From contig DATD01000008.1 in NCBI GenBank assembly GCA_002504525.1, positions 1 through 20,211 on the forward strand: a stretch of 20,211 nt of DNA, in the 5' to 3' direction. A program made the translations under genes and the position numbers. Of the stretch, positions 15,043-20,211 are shown piece by piece (the first letter of the stretch is position 1; the number at the start of each line of letters is the position of its first letter). Origin of the DNA: Methanomassiliicoccus sp. UBA345 (lineage in GTDB: Archaea > Thermoplasmatota > Thermoplasmata > Methanomassiliicoccales > Methanomassiliicoccaceae). The notes under the pieces were generated by a model. That model was given only the letters and a program-made list of their open reading frames with translations, was not told the origin of the DNA and did not search any database.

Positions 15043-15477
15043 GTGTACCTTAGGGGGTTTTCCGGGGCGGATCTCAGCTCGGTCTATGAGCTCGCCTGTC
15101 AGACGCTGAGCGAGCGATATGACCCCGGCCTCTTCACCACCGTTTCCTCGTCCTGGCCGGAAGGGTTCCTGGTGGTCGAATCGCAACAGGGCATCAAGGC
15201 CTTCCTACTGGGGGCGATGACCTCGCAGATACAGTCCAGGGTCCTCATGCTGGCTGTCAGCGGGGATCTTCGGAGACGGGGCGTGGGGACGATGCTCATG
15301 AGCCGGTTCATGGAGGAGAGCTACAAGAAGGGGACCCGCGTGGTCACGCTGGAGGTGCGGAAGAACAATGATGCCGCCCTCAGCTTCTATAACAAACTGG
15401 GCTTTCGCCGTGTCGACGTGATAAAGAACTATTACAACGATGGCGAGGACGCATACCAGATGCAGCGGTGGCTGTAG
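15043..15477 (+). CDS. GNAT N-acetyltransferase, RimI-like
   Basis: Transfers acetyl from acetyl-CoA, probably to protein N-termini as archaeal RimI/Ard1 enzymes do. From GTG 15043 the protein has 144 aa, typical for the family. The acetyl-CoA loop is DLRRRGVGTML (motif A, R-R-x-G-x-G), preceded by the strand MLAVSG. NNDAALSFYNKLGF and the closing YYNDGEDAYQM are the family's motif B and RimI-type C-terminus. The GTG has GAGGT four bases upstream, overlapping the stop of the preceding gene. A TTG at 15016, nine codons earlier and inside the phospholipase D-like gene, is an alternative. It is probably co-transcribed with that gene, although a functional link is not obvious. It meets the LonB-like gene tail to tail, 2 bases apart. 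Confidence 0.88.
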   Translation: MYLRGFSGADLSSVYELACQTLSERYDPGLFTTVSSSWPEGFLVVESQQGIKAFLLGAMTSQIQSRVLMLAVSGDLRRRGVGTMLMSRFMEESYKKGTRVVTLEVRKNNDAALSFYNKLGFRRVDVIKNYYNDGEDAYQMQRWL

Positions 15478-15479
15478 GC

Positions 15480-17009
15480 TCAGTGGTATGCCTGGTCGTC
15501 CCGCATGTGCTCGTTCCAGAAGTAATATGGCGACTTCTCCTTCTGCGCTGAAGAGATATCGGTGCCCAGGCCTCGCATGTACGAGCCGTAGCGTTCCTTT
15601 ATCTGTTCCTCCACCGGGCGGCTGCGGCGTATCGCTGCGTCGACATGCTTCTCGTCGATGATCGCATCTGACATGCTGACGGCCAGATCGCCGGCCGAAC
15701 GCACAAGCCCGCCCAGCTCTCGAAGCCGCAGCGTGAGGGCGCCGTCGCGGCCGTCCAGGACCTTAGCGCGATGCTTTGCCTCTCTTATTATCGCTTCTAC
15801 CGCTGCTAGGTTGGCATGCGGTATGCGGCCGTCGGTCGCGATCTCCTGCGCTACGAACTGTGCCAGGAGGGCGCGGTTCGCTTCGGAGTCGGTCATGGTC
15901 GTTTCTACCAGTATCTCGTAGCCGTCCCCGCTGATGCGCGAACGGAGCGGCGAGAGGATCTGTTCGAGGTCCTGGATATTGCATGCGGCCACTAGTATGA
16001 AGTCCGCCGGAACGCCGTCCACGCGGACCGAGGCGCCGGCCGATTGCGGGTTCCGTCCAGCGATAGGGAACCGGCGCTCCTGCATGGCCGTTAGAATGAA
16101 TCGCTGGGTCGCTCCGAGATGAGATATCTCGTCGAGGAACAGAACGCCCTGATGGGCCTCATGTATGGCGCCGGGAACGACTCGGTCGTACGGCGGCGTG
16201 CCCAGCTGTCCGTGCCCGCCGAACGGGTCGTGCCTGACGTCGCCCAGCAGCTCAGTTTCTGAGGCTCCGGTCGACAGGACGAACGGATTGCGCTCCAGCG
16301 GCACGATGACCTTGCGCGGGCTCAACTTTTCAAGCTCCCTCCGGCGCTCCAGGGCCTTCTGGTCGAGCACGCGGATCTTGTCGCCGCTGCGCTCGAACAC
16401 CACCACCTCCTCCTTGTCGAATCTCTTCCGGGTGGTGGTTACTTTCTCCTTCCCGGTGGAGAAGGGGGCCGCCGCTCCCATGGACTCCATCAATCCCCCG
16501 AGGATGTCCCCGAAGGGATTGCCGGCCTGGGAGCCGCCGCTGACCTTGGCCTTCTCGCAGCTGGGGCAGATCCGCTCCGTCGGCGAGGAGTAGGCGCCGC
16601 AGTTGCTGCAGCGGTAGCCGAGCCGCTCGGCCACATTGGCCGGCGCGGCGTCAGGTTCTATTAGCTCCCCCTCGGCGGAACCTTTCGACTCCCTCTCACG
16701 GAGGATCTCCGCCTCGCCCCTTACCTCCACCAGCGGCCGCTCCGGGTTCTCGGGATTGTGCACCACCCGGACCTCTTCTGTCGGGCGGGGGAGGTGAAGG
16801 GCGAGGGCCTGCGCGATCATCGACTTGCCCGTTCCCGGAGGGCCGACCAGCAGAAGATGTCTCCTCTGCCTGGCAGCGATCCGGGCCAGCTCTACCGCTT
16901 CTTCCTGCCCGATGACCCGCTTCAACGGGTCTCCCGGGATCAGGATGTCGGCGGTGGTGGAGAGACCGCGCAGGTCGGTCTCCTTGGACAGGTCGATCTT
17001 TTCACTCAT
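15480..17009 (-). CDS. LonB-like AAA+ ATPase with zinc-ribbon insert, no protease domain
   Basis: A 509-aa ATPase closest to the AAA+ part of archaeal LonB. VIGQEEAVELARIAARQRRH (residues 32-51) precedes Walker A GPPGTGKS (56-63), Walker B VLFLDE (289-294) and the LonB-like segment LSPLRSRISGDGYEI (352-366). A helical lid region LTLRLRELGGLVRSAGD lies further on. Between Walker A and B, where archaeal LonB carries its membrane segments, it has a four-cysteine zinc ribbon (Cys134, 137, 148, 151) and a Gly-rich linker; I see no hydrophobic helices. The protein ends shortly after the lid with no S16 protease domain or catalytic Ser-Lys, so it cannot be a self-contained protease. It starts 10 bases after the dnaG stop and is surely in that operon. 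It may be a remodelling ATPase or unfoldase, perhaps tied to DnaG in replication or RNA decay; this last point is inference. Confidence 0.85.
   Translation of the reverse strand: MSEKIDLSKETDLRGLSTTADILIPGDPLKRVIGQEEAVELARIAARQRRHLLLVGPPGTGKSMIAQALALHLPRPTEEVRVVHNPENPERPLVEVRGEAEILRERESKGSAEGELIEPDAAPANVAERLGYRCSNCGAYSSPTERICPSCEKAKVSGGSQAGNPFGDILGGLMESMGAAAPFSTGKEKVTTTRKRFDKEEVVVFERSGDKIRVLDQKALERRRELEKLSPRKVIVPLERNPFVLSTGASETELLGDVRHDPFGGHGQLGTPPYDRVVPGAIHEAHQGVLFLDEISHLGATQRFILTAMQERRFPIAGRNPQSAGASVRVDGVPADFILVAACNIQDLEQILSPLRSRISGDGYEILVETTMTDSEANRALLAQFVAQEIATDGRIPHANLAAVEAIIREAKHRAKVLDGRDGALTLRLRELGGLVRSAGDLAVSMSDAIIDEKHVDAAIRRSRPVEEQIKERYGSYMRGLGTDISSAQKEKSPYYFWNEHMRDDQAYH
16557..16610 (-). 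other. Zinc-ribbon segment inside the LonB-like ATPase
   Basis: Encodes CSNCGAY through CPSC, a C-x2-C-x10-C-x2-C zinc ribbon (Cys134, 137, 148, 151) inserted between Walker A and Walker B. It is a likely contact for protein or nucleic acid. Confidence 0.8.
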
Positions 17010-17019
17010 TGCTTTACTC

Positions 17020-18432
17020 TCACTCGCTCAGGTCTTCCTTGGACCAGACCTCAACCGCGGCGGGCTGCTTGGCGATGGTGCCCATCTTGGTGCCCACGAT
17101 CGTGGAGATCTTCTTGTCCGCGGCGATGTCGAGGATGCGCTGGGTTACGATGCCGTCGAACACCACGGCGGCCACGCCGGCAGCGTCGGCCTTGAGGCTG
17201 TTGACCAGCTCGCGCACCGGGACCTCCCTGATGACCTCCATGTCGGCCCCCAGGATCTTGGCCTTGGACGTCGAGCCCAGCTCGTTGATGAGCGTCCTAA
17301 GCTTCATCTGGGTCTCGGACAGGCGCTTGGACGGGGCCTCCTCGAACGGTTCTGGCTCCTGGACCGGCTCGGCCTCGAATGCCGCAGGTGCAGGCTCTCG
17401 TTCCCTGACCTCGCGGGGCTCCTTCTCGTACCTGCCGCGGGGCTCCCTCTTCTCGCGGGGCTCACGGTGGGGCTTCTCCGGCCTTTCCGGCCTTTCCACC
17501 ACTTTCTCTGCCTTCTCGGCCCTCTCGGGCCTTTCAGGCTTCTCCGCATGGCGTTCCGGCCTCTCCGGCTCCGCTTCCGTGCGCTCCTTGCCCTCGGCGG
17601 TCAGGCCGTACATCTCCATGTACTGCTCGCCCGGGATCTTGTTGCGCAGGCACTTCATGATCTGCTTCTGGGTGAGCTCCTCGACCTCCATGCCGCGAGG
17701 GGCCCGGGCAACGAAGTCCACCTCGGCCAGCTGGAACAGCTCGCGAAGGATGAGCTCGCCGCCGCGGTCGCCGTCGACGAAGGCCGTGATGACCCTCTCC
17801 TTGGACAGGTCAGCGATGGTGCGCGGGATGTTGGTGCCCTCGACCGCGATGGCGTTCTTGATGCCCGACTTGAGCAGGTTGAGAACGTCGGAGCGACCCT
17901 CCACTATTATGATGGCGTCGCTGTCCTGGACATTGGGGCCGGCGGGCAGGTGGTCCTTGCCGTAGTGCATGATCTCCTCGACCTGCACCGACTGCCTCAC
18001 GCTTTCAGTAAGGTCGATGCCGGAGGTCTTGGACTGCTTTATCAGCTCGGTAAGAAGGTCCCTGGCCCTGTCGATGATCTTCTGCCTCTTGGAGACGCGG
18101 ACGTCCTCGATGCTCACGATGCTGATCTTGGCCTTGCACGGACCGACGCGGTCGATGGTCTCCAGCGCGGAGGCAAGGATGACCGTCTCGACCTGGTCGA
18201 GGCTTGACGGGATGAGGACCTCGCCATCTGACTTCCCCTGCTTGGAGCTGACCTCGACCTCGATGCGGCCGATGCGGCCGCTCTTCTGAAGGTCCCTGAG
18301 GTCCAGTTCGTCGCCGAGGAGGCCCTCGGTCTGACCGAATATCGCACCGACCACATCAGGCTTCTCGACGATACCATCGGCCTGAAGCCTTGCCTTGATC
18401 ATGTACTTGGTGGTGCTGGGATCGATGTTCAT
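17020..18432 (-). CDS. dnaG: Archaeal DnaG-type primase with TOPRIM domain
   Basis: Archaeal DnaG (470 aa) has weak primase activity and is a known core partner of the archaeal exosome. The N-terminal domain is typical (STTKYMIKARLQADGIVEKP, 6-25). A TOPRIM domain follows at about 172-247, with Glu178 in IIIVEGRSD and Asp220/Asp222 in FVDGDRGGE. After EELTQKQIMKCL comes a highly charged, repetitive linker (281-366). The conserved C-terminal domain of archaeal DnaG begins near 367 (GADMEVIREVPVRELV and TKMGTIAKQP). There is no bacterial-type zinc-binding domain, as expected. The ATG at 18432 has GAGG eight bases upstream. The gene is followed after 10 bases by the zinc-ribbon ATPase, and preceded by a hairpin-rich segment of roughly 190 bases. 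Confidence 0.96.
   Translation of the reverse strand: MNIDPSTTKYMIKARLQADGIVEKPDVVGAIFGQTEGLLGDELDLRDLQKSGRIGRIEVEVSSKQGKSDGEVLIPSSLDQVETVILASALETIDRVGPCKAKISIVSIEDVRVSKRQKIIDRARDLLTELIKQSKTSGIDLTESVRQSVQVEEIMHYGKDHLPAGPNVQDSDAIIIVEGRSDVLNLLKSGIKNAIAVEGTNIPRTIADLSKERVITAFVDGDRGGELILRELFQLAEVDFVARAPRGMEVEELTQKQIMKCLRNKIPGEQYMEMYGLTAEGKERTEAEPERPERHAEKPERPERAEKAEKVVERPERPEKPHREPREKREPRGRYEKEPREVREREPAPAAFEAEPVQEPEPFEEAPSKRLSETQMKLRTLINELGSTSKAKILGADMEVIREVPVRELVNSLKADAAGVAAVVFDGIVTQRILDIAADKKISTIVGTKMGTIAKQPAAVEVWSKEDLSE
17335..17592 (-). repeat. Low-complexity charged repeat in the DnaG linker
   Basis: Residues 281-366 are built from degenerate repeats of the kind ERPER, EKPE and EKAE, rich in Glu, Arg, Pro and Lys. 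At DNA level they give a run of near-repeats (GGCCTTTCCGG-like on the plus strand). The stretch is probably disordered and prone to length change by slippage. Confidence 0.7.
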
Positions 18433-18440
18433 ATTGTATA

Positions 18441-18444
18441 CCTC
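18441..18444 (-). promoter_or_regulatory. Ribosome-binding site of dnaG
   Basis: The minus strand reads GAGG eight bases before the ATG. It implies a leadered mRNA, in contrast to the leaderless genes elsewhere in the window, and agrees with a distant upstream promoter. Confidence 0.5.
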
Positions 18445-18446
18445 TT

Positions 18447-18579
18447 CATGTTGTCATGAAACGGCAGTCCCAGAGCCGGGATGGCAGGTGCACTGTCACT
18501 ATGTTCGGTCGGAGCCCAGCAGCCTGCTGTGCTCGACCCGCGACTGTTGTCGGGTTAAACCTCCCGTTAGTAAACGGGA
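18447..18579 (-). other. Hairpin-rich segment upstream of dnaG: possible structured leader or small RNA
   Basis: No gene is visible between dnaG and the sulfur-carrier gene (18433-18722). Within 133 bases it holds five inverted repeats. They are CATG/CATG (18447-18450/18455-18458) and TCCC/GGGA (18468-18471/18478-18481). Next are GAGC and CAGC with GCTG and GCTC (18512-18534) and ACCCG/CGGGT (18536-18540/18551-18555). The last is a 7-bp stem TCCCGTT/AACGGGA with a 4-base loop (18562-18579). A minus-strand TATA-like box at 18649-18657 would make this a transcribed leader of about 190 bases. It does not match SRP RNA, RNase P RNA, 5S rRNA or a tRNA as far as I can tell. Strand is inferred from the promoter. 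Confidence 0.4.
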
Positions 18580-18648
18580 TGTGATGGTGAGAGTGAACAT
18601 GAAATCAGTCTAGGAATAAACCGTTTCGGCCCAATAGGGTGAAATGAT

Positions 18649-18657
18649 AGTTAAATA
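18649..18657 (-). promoter_or_regulatory. TATA-like box upstream of the dnaG leader
   Basis: The minus strand reads TATTTAACT, predicting transcription from about 18626 toward dnaG. A second candidate (GATATAAG, about 18695-18702) would lengthen the leader further. Confidence 0.4.
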
Positions 18658-18722
18658 CCTTTCGTTAAGGGAACACCGATGGCCAAGCCCTGGTGCTTAT
18701 ATCGTAATCGCGGCCGAAAACA

Positions 18723-18911
18723 TCATCCGCCCGACGCCACGCGGACCGCCCTTATGACGTCCCCGTCTCCCAGGGGTTCGTCGATGGGTATAGGGACATT
18801 TTTCCGGAGAATGAGGTAGGAATCGGGCCGGAGGCACAGGACCTCCAGCGCCTCCAGGGGGGAAGACGCTTCGACCTCCTTTCTATCCTTGTCGATCATA
18901 ACGGTGATCAT
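18723..18911 (-). CDS. Small ubiquitin-like sulfur carrier (MoaD/ThiS/SAMP type)
   Basis: A 62-aa beta-grasp protein. It opens with MITVMIDKDRKEVEA and a short helix SPLEALEVLCL, and ends in LGDGDVIRAVRVASGG, with the G-D-x-V turn and C-terminal Gly-Gly that define sulfur-carrier and ubiquitin-like proteins. The terminal glycine is expected to be adenylated by an E1-like enzyme and then converted to a thiocarboxylate or joined to lysines. Targets could be molybdopterin, thiamine, tRNA thiolation or protein tagging; sequence alone does not decide. ATG 18911 is chosen over the upstream TTG at 18938 because AGAGG lies about 7 bases ahead and the fold starts there. No E1-like gene is in the window. 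Confidence 0.85.
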   Translation of the reverse strand: MITVMIDKDRKEVEASSPLEALEVLCLRPDSYLILRKNVPIPIDEPLGDGDVIRAVRVASGG

Positions 18912-19025
18912 AGCGCTGCCTCTCGCCCCGAACGTCAAGGCGCATCCTCCCGATACGAATGTGATAGATTAACGTTGCCTTGCATCGAGGCAAGTGGACC
19001 ATGATGGGCATGGCCCGGAAAATCC

Positions 19026-19033
19026 TTTTATAT
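19026..19033 (+). promoter_or_regulatory. TATA box of the tRNA-Ser gene
   Basis: TTTTATAT is centred about 27 bases upstream of the first base of the mature tRNA, as usual for archaeal tRNA genes. It lies 7 bases ahead of a GC-rich CTCTGCC segment and overlaps no gene. Confidence 0.65.
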
Positions 19034-19056
19034 GGGCGCGCCTCTGCCATCCTCGG

Positions 19057-19163
19057 GCCGAGGTAGTCTAGTCCGGTAAGGCGGTGGTCTCGAATGGATC
19101 GAGATCTCCGAGTTAACCACTGGCGGTTACGCCTCGGGAGTTCAAATCTCTCCCTCGGCGCCA
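19057..19163 (+). tRNA. tRNA-Ser(CGA) with intron, CCA encoded
   Basis: All arms can be folded. The acceptor GCCGAGG (19057-19063) pairs with CCTCGGC (19153-19159). The D stem is GTC/GGC and the anticodon stem GTGGT (19084-19088) with ACCAC (19116-19120). The anticodon is CGA at 19091-19093 with A37 at 19094. A long variable arm GGCG-GTTA-CGCC (19122-19133) marks a type II tRNA. The T arm is GGGAG/CTCTC with loop TTCAAAT. Discriminator G73 (19160) and the long variable arm point to serine rather than leucine. CCA is encoded at 19161-19163. A 20-base intron interrupts the anticodon loop after position 37. Confidence 0.95.
19095..19114 (+). other. tRNA intron at position 37/38 with canonical bulge-helix-bulge
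   Basis: The anticodon stem leads into a 4-bp central helix, CTCG (19089-19092) with CGAG (19109-19112). It is flanked by the 3-base bulges AAT (19093-19095) and TTA (19113-19115), then an inner GGA/TCC stem. Cutting after the second base of each bulge frees exactly 20 bases and restores the 7-base loop CTCGAAA. This is the ideal substrate of archaeal tRNA splicing endonuclease. Confidence 0.9.
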
Positions 19164-19181
19164 TATTTCTCCCATCGCCGC

Positions 19182-19745
19182 TCATGGCCCCATGGGGCCG
19201 TACTTGATCACGCCCTTGCCCATCACCCTGTCCTGCAGCCGGTTGGCGAACTCCTCCATGTCGGCCTGGAAGGACGCTCCGAAACGTTCCTCCATGAACT
19301 TCTGTGATTCCTCGTACATGGGCATGTCCTTCTCGGGGTCGAGGACCCGATTGAACTCCGGGAACACGTTGTTCTCTTCCTCCAGGATATGTTTACGCAT
19401 GTGAGCGACCACGCCGTTGACGTTATCCCGCAAAATGTCCAAGTCCCAATCCTCCAGCCCTTTCCCTATGGCATCGGCGTACGCCTTGGCCTGACGATGC
19501 TCCGTCACCAGTTCGTCGACCTGCTCCTTGAGCCGCTTCTCGCTCGCCGGGGCGGCGGGGAAGAGGAACCTCTCCTCCTTGCCGTGGTGGTATTGGTCCA
19601 TGAACCTCTGCAGGAAGTCGGCCGCATCCGGGAGTGCGTCCCGATTCTGCTCCCAGGTGTCATTCTCGGTGATGTCGCTCATAACGTCCAGCACCTGGCG
19701 CAGGATGCCGTGGTCGTATGATAGGAGGGTGGTGAAGATCTGCAT
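19182..19745 (-). CDS. Hemerythrin-like domain protein, 187 aa
   Basis: Four-helix di-iron protein longer than the one at 4560-5006. Candidate ligands are His12 (SYDHGIL), His53/54 with Glu57/58 (QYHHGKEERFLFP), His83 (TEHRQAK), and His115 and His119 with Glu123/124 (AHMRKHILEEENNVFP). This order matches the HHE family's H...H-x3-E...H...H-x3-E layout. A C-terminal extension of about 55 residues (ending IKYGPMGP) has a helix with F-M-E-E-R-F and no further ligands. Probable roles are oxygen or NO handling or iron storage in an organism otherwise suited to anoxia; that is inferred from the family. The stop lies 19 bases from the tRNA 3' end, in convergent orientation. Confidence 0.92.
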   Translation of the reverse strand: MQIFTTLLSYDHGILRQVLDVMSDITENDTWEQNRDALPDAADFLQRFMDQYHHGKEERFLFPAAPASEKRLKEQVDELVTEHRQAKAYADAIGKGLEDWDLDILRDNVNGVVAHMRKHILEEENNVFPEFNRVLDPEKDMPMYEESQKFMEERFGASFQADMEEFANRLQDRVMGKGVIKYGPMGP

Positions 19746-19794
19746 GATGCTTAGTCACTCTCCCGCATACTTATCGGTTTCCGGCAGTGGTATG

Positions 19795-20016
19795 TCAAGC
19801 ATGAGGGATGGGATGCAGGACGATGTCCCCTTCGACATCCTCCAGCTCCCGCACCGTGCGGCCGTCTGGACCGATCTCCGACACCCTCACCCGCACGCAG
19901 GAAGCGGGGCGGTCCTTAAGGAAGCCGCACAGCATCCTTTCCATGAACGCTCGCACCTCTAACACCTGCTCGTCGCTGTCAGCCCGGAAGTTGAGGGAGA
20001 TGTTGTACAGTGGCAC
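19795..20016 (-). CDS. Small protein of unknown function, 73 aa
   Basis: I do not recognise the family. The sequence predicts a strand (LYNISLNF), a helix (DEQVLEVRAFMERMLCGFL), a strand with alternating charge (SCVRVRVSEIG), then EGDIVLHPIP. It is a compact beta-alpha-beta-type fold with no signal or membrane segment and no metal motif. The start is a GTG at 20016; in-frame ATGs do not occur before it. A TATA-like CTAAATAAC about 35-40 bases upstream and a GC-rich third-position codon pattern support coding. It lies between larE and the hemerythrin gene on the same strand, so it may share a transcript with either. Confidence 0.6.
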   Translation of the reverse strand: MPLYNISLNFRADSDEQVLEVRAFMERMLCGFLKDRPASCVRVRVSEIGPDGRTVRELEDVEGDIVLHPIPHA

Positions 20017-20079
20017 AATATCACCATGACATTCGCTGAGCGCCGGTTATTTAGTACCGCGCACCTGCCGCCGCTCGGT

Positions 20080-20211
20080 TCAGTGTCCCGCCTTTCGGCC
20101 GAGCGCTTCGGACATGCTCCCCGAGCGGAAGCCCTGGAGGTCCACCGCGACGTAGATGAATCCGATGCGCTTCAACCTTTCCACGACGGTCGCTCGCATA
20201 TCGACGATGGC
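20080..20211 (-). CDS. larE: LarE-type ATP-dependent sulfur transferase, C-terminal part (cut by window edge)
   Basis: Only the last 43 codons lie in the window; the 5' part is beyond the right end. The visible protein includes VVERLKRIGFIYVAVDLQGF and RSGSMSEAL. The pattern G-F-x-Y-V-x-x-D-L-x-G-F/Y-R-S-G-S-M is the conserved C-terminus of LarE, the PP-loop enzyme that donates sulfur from its own cysteine when the nickel-pincer nucleotide cofactor is built. Many archaea carry LarE homologs without lactate racemase, so the pathway here is open. It ends with a TGA at 20080-20082. The catalytic PP-loop and cysteine are not visible. Confidence 0.8.
   Translation of the reverse strand, partial: AIVDMRATVVERLKRIGFIYVAVDLQGFRSGSMSEALGRKAGH

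Noticed and set aside
16825..18207. 460-codon open frame on the plus strand across the dnaG gene
   Set aside because: It lies antisense to clearly conserved dnaG and the start of the ATPase gene. Its leucine/glycine/aspartate-rich translation matches nothing and is a by-product of high GC and the repetitive linker.
18481..18580. Cobalamin riboswitch, because ACCCGCGACTGT resembles a conserved segment of that class
   Set aside because: The other hallmark (the AGACCTGCC-type B12 box in the right order) is missing, and the downstream gene is unrelated to cobalamin. Treated as a generic structured region.
18433..18722. SRP RNA, RNase P RNA or 5S rRNA in the gap upstream of dnaG
   Set aside because: None of their universally conserved core sequences could be found on either strand.
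1..20211. CRISPR array, insertion sequence, integrase or defence island
   Set aside because: No spaced direct repeats, transposase motifs or terminal inverted repeats were seen. The RusA-like gene and the AAA+ ATPase are the only genes that could suggest such systems, and neither has fitting neighbours.

Overview
The window looks like chromosomal DNA of a fairly GC-rich, mesophilic euryarchaeon, most likely a Thermoplasmatota archaeon close to Methanomassiliicoccales. The domain is secure: it has an archaeal DnaG primase, a bifunctional archaeal FBP aldolase/phosphatase, an archaeal short-form triosephosphate isomerase, an archaeal-type AspRS, a tRNA-Ser with a bulge-helix-bulge intron, and TATA boxes about 26-28 bases ahead of start codons. 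The order-level placement is inference from gene content and composition only.

Left part (1-5009): quinolinate synthase nadA (+) behind a TATA box and a 16-bp perfect palindrome. A minus-strand run follows: a LysE/RhtB exporter, a stand-alone Lrp/AsnC effector-binding domain, a GT-C-like polytopic membrane glycosyltransferase and a 117-aa protein of unknown function. Then come a RusA-like endonuclease (+) and a hemerythrin-domain protein (-).

Middle (5087-15477): aspS (-) and a single-cluster ferredoxin (+) are divergent. Next is a 1394-aa surface protein with an N-terminal signal (possibly a lipobox), a parallel beta-helix, seven Ig-like repeats, an SbsA-like Ig domain, a carboxypeptidase-regulatory-like domain and a C-terminal membrane anchor. 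It is followed by the overlapping fbp-tpiA pair (gluconeogenesis), an exported lamin-tail/phospholipase D fusion and a RimI-like acetyltransferase.

Right part (15480-20211): dnaG and, 10 bp downstream of it, a LonB-like AAA+ ATPase that lacks the protease domain and carries a zinc ribbon (both -). Upstream of dnaG lies a hairpin-rich segment that may be a long leader or an unannotated RNA. Then come a small ubiquitin-like sulfur carrier ending in Gly-Gly (-), intron-containing tRNA-Ser(CGA) (+), a second hemerythrin-like protein (-), a 73-aa unknown (-) and the 3' end of larE (-, cut by the window edge).

Most genes are housekeeping or envelope genes in short transcription units. I see no CRISPR array, insertion sequence, integrase or recognisable defence island. 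The most unusual items are the zinc-ribbon, protease-less LonB-like ATPase coupled to dnaG, the structured segment upstream of dnaG, the modular surface proteins (one with a marked internal GC shift), and two palindromes placed at promoters or start codons.
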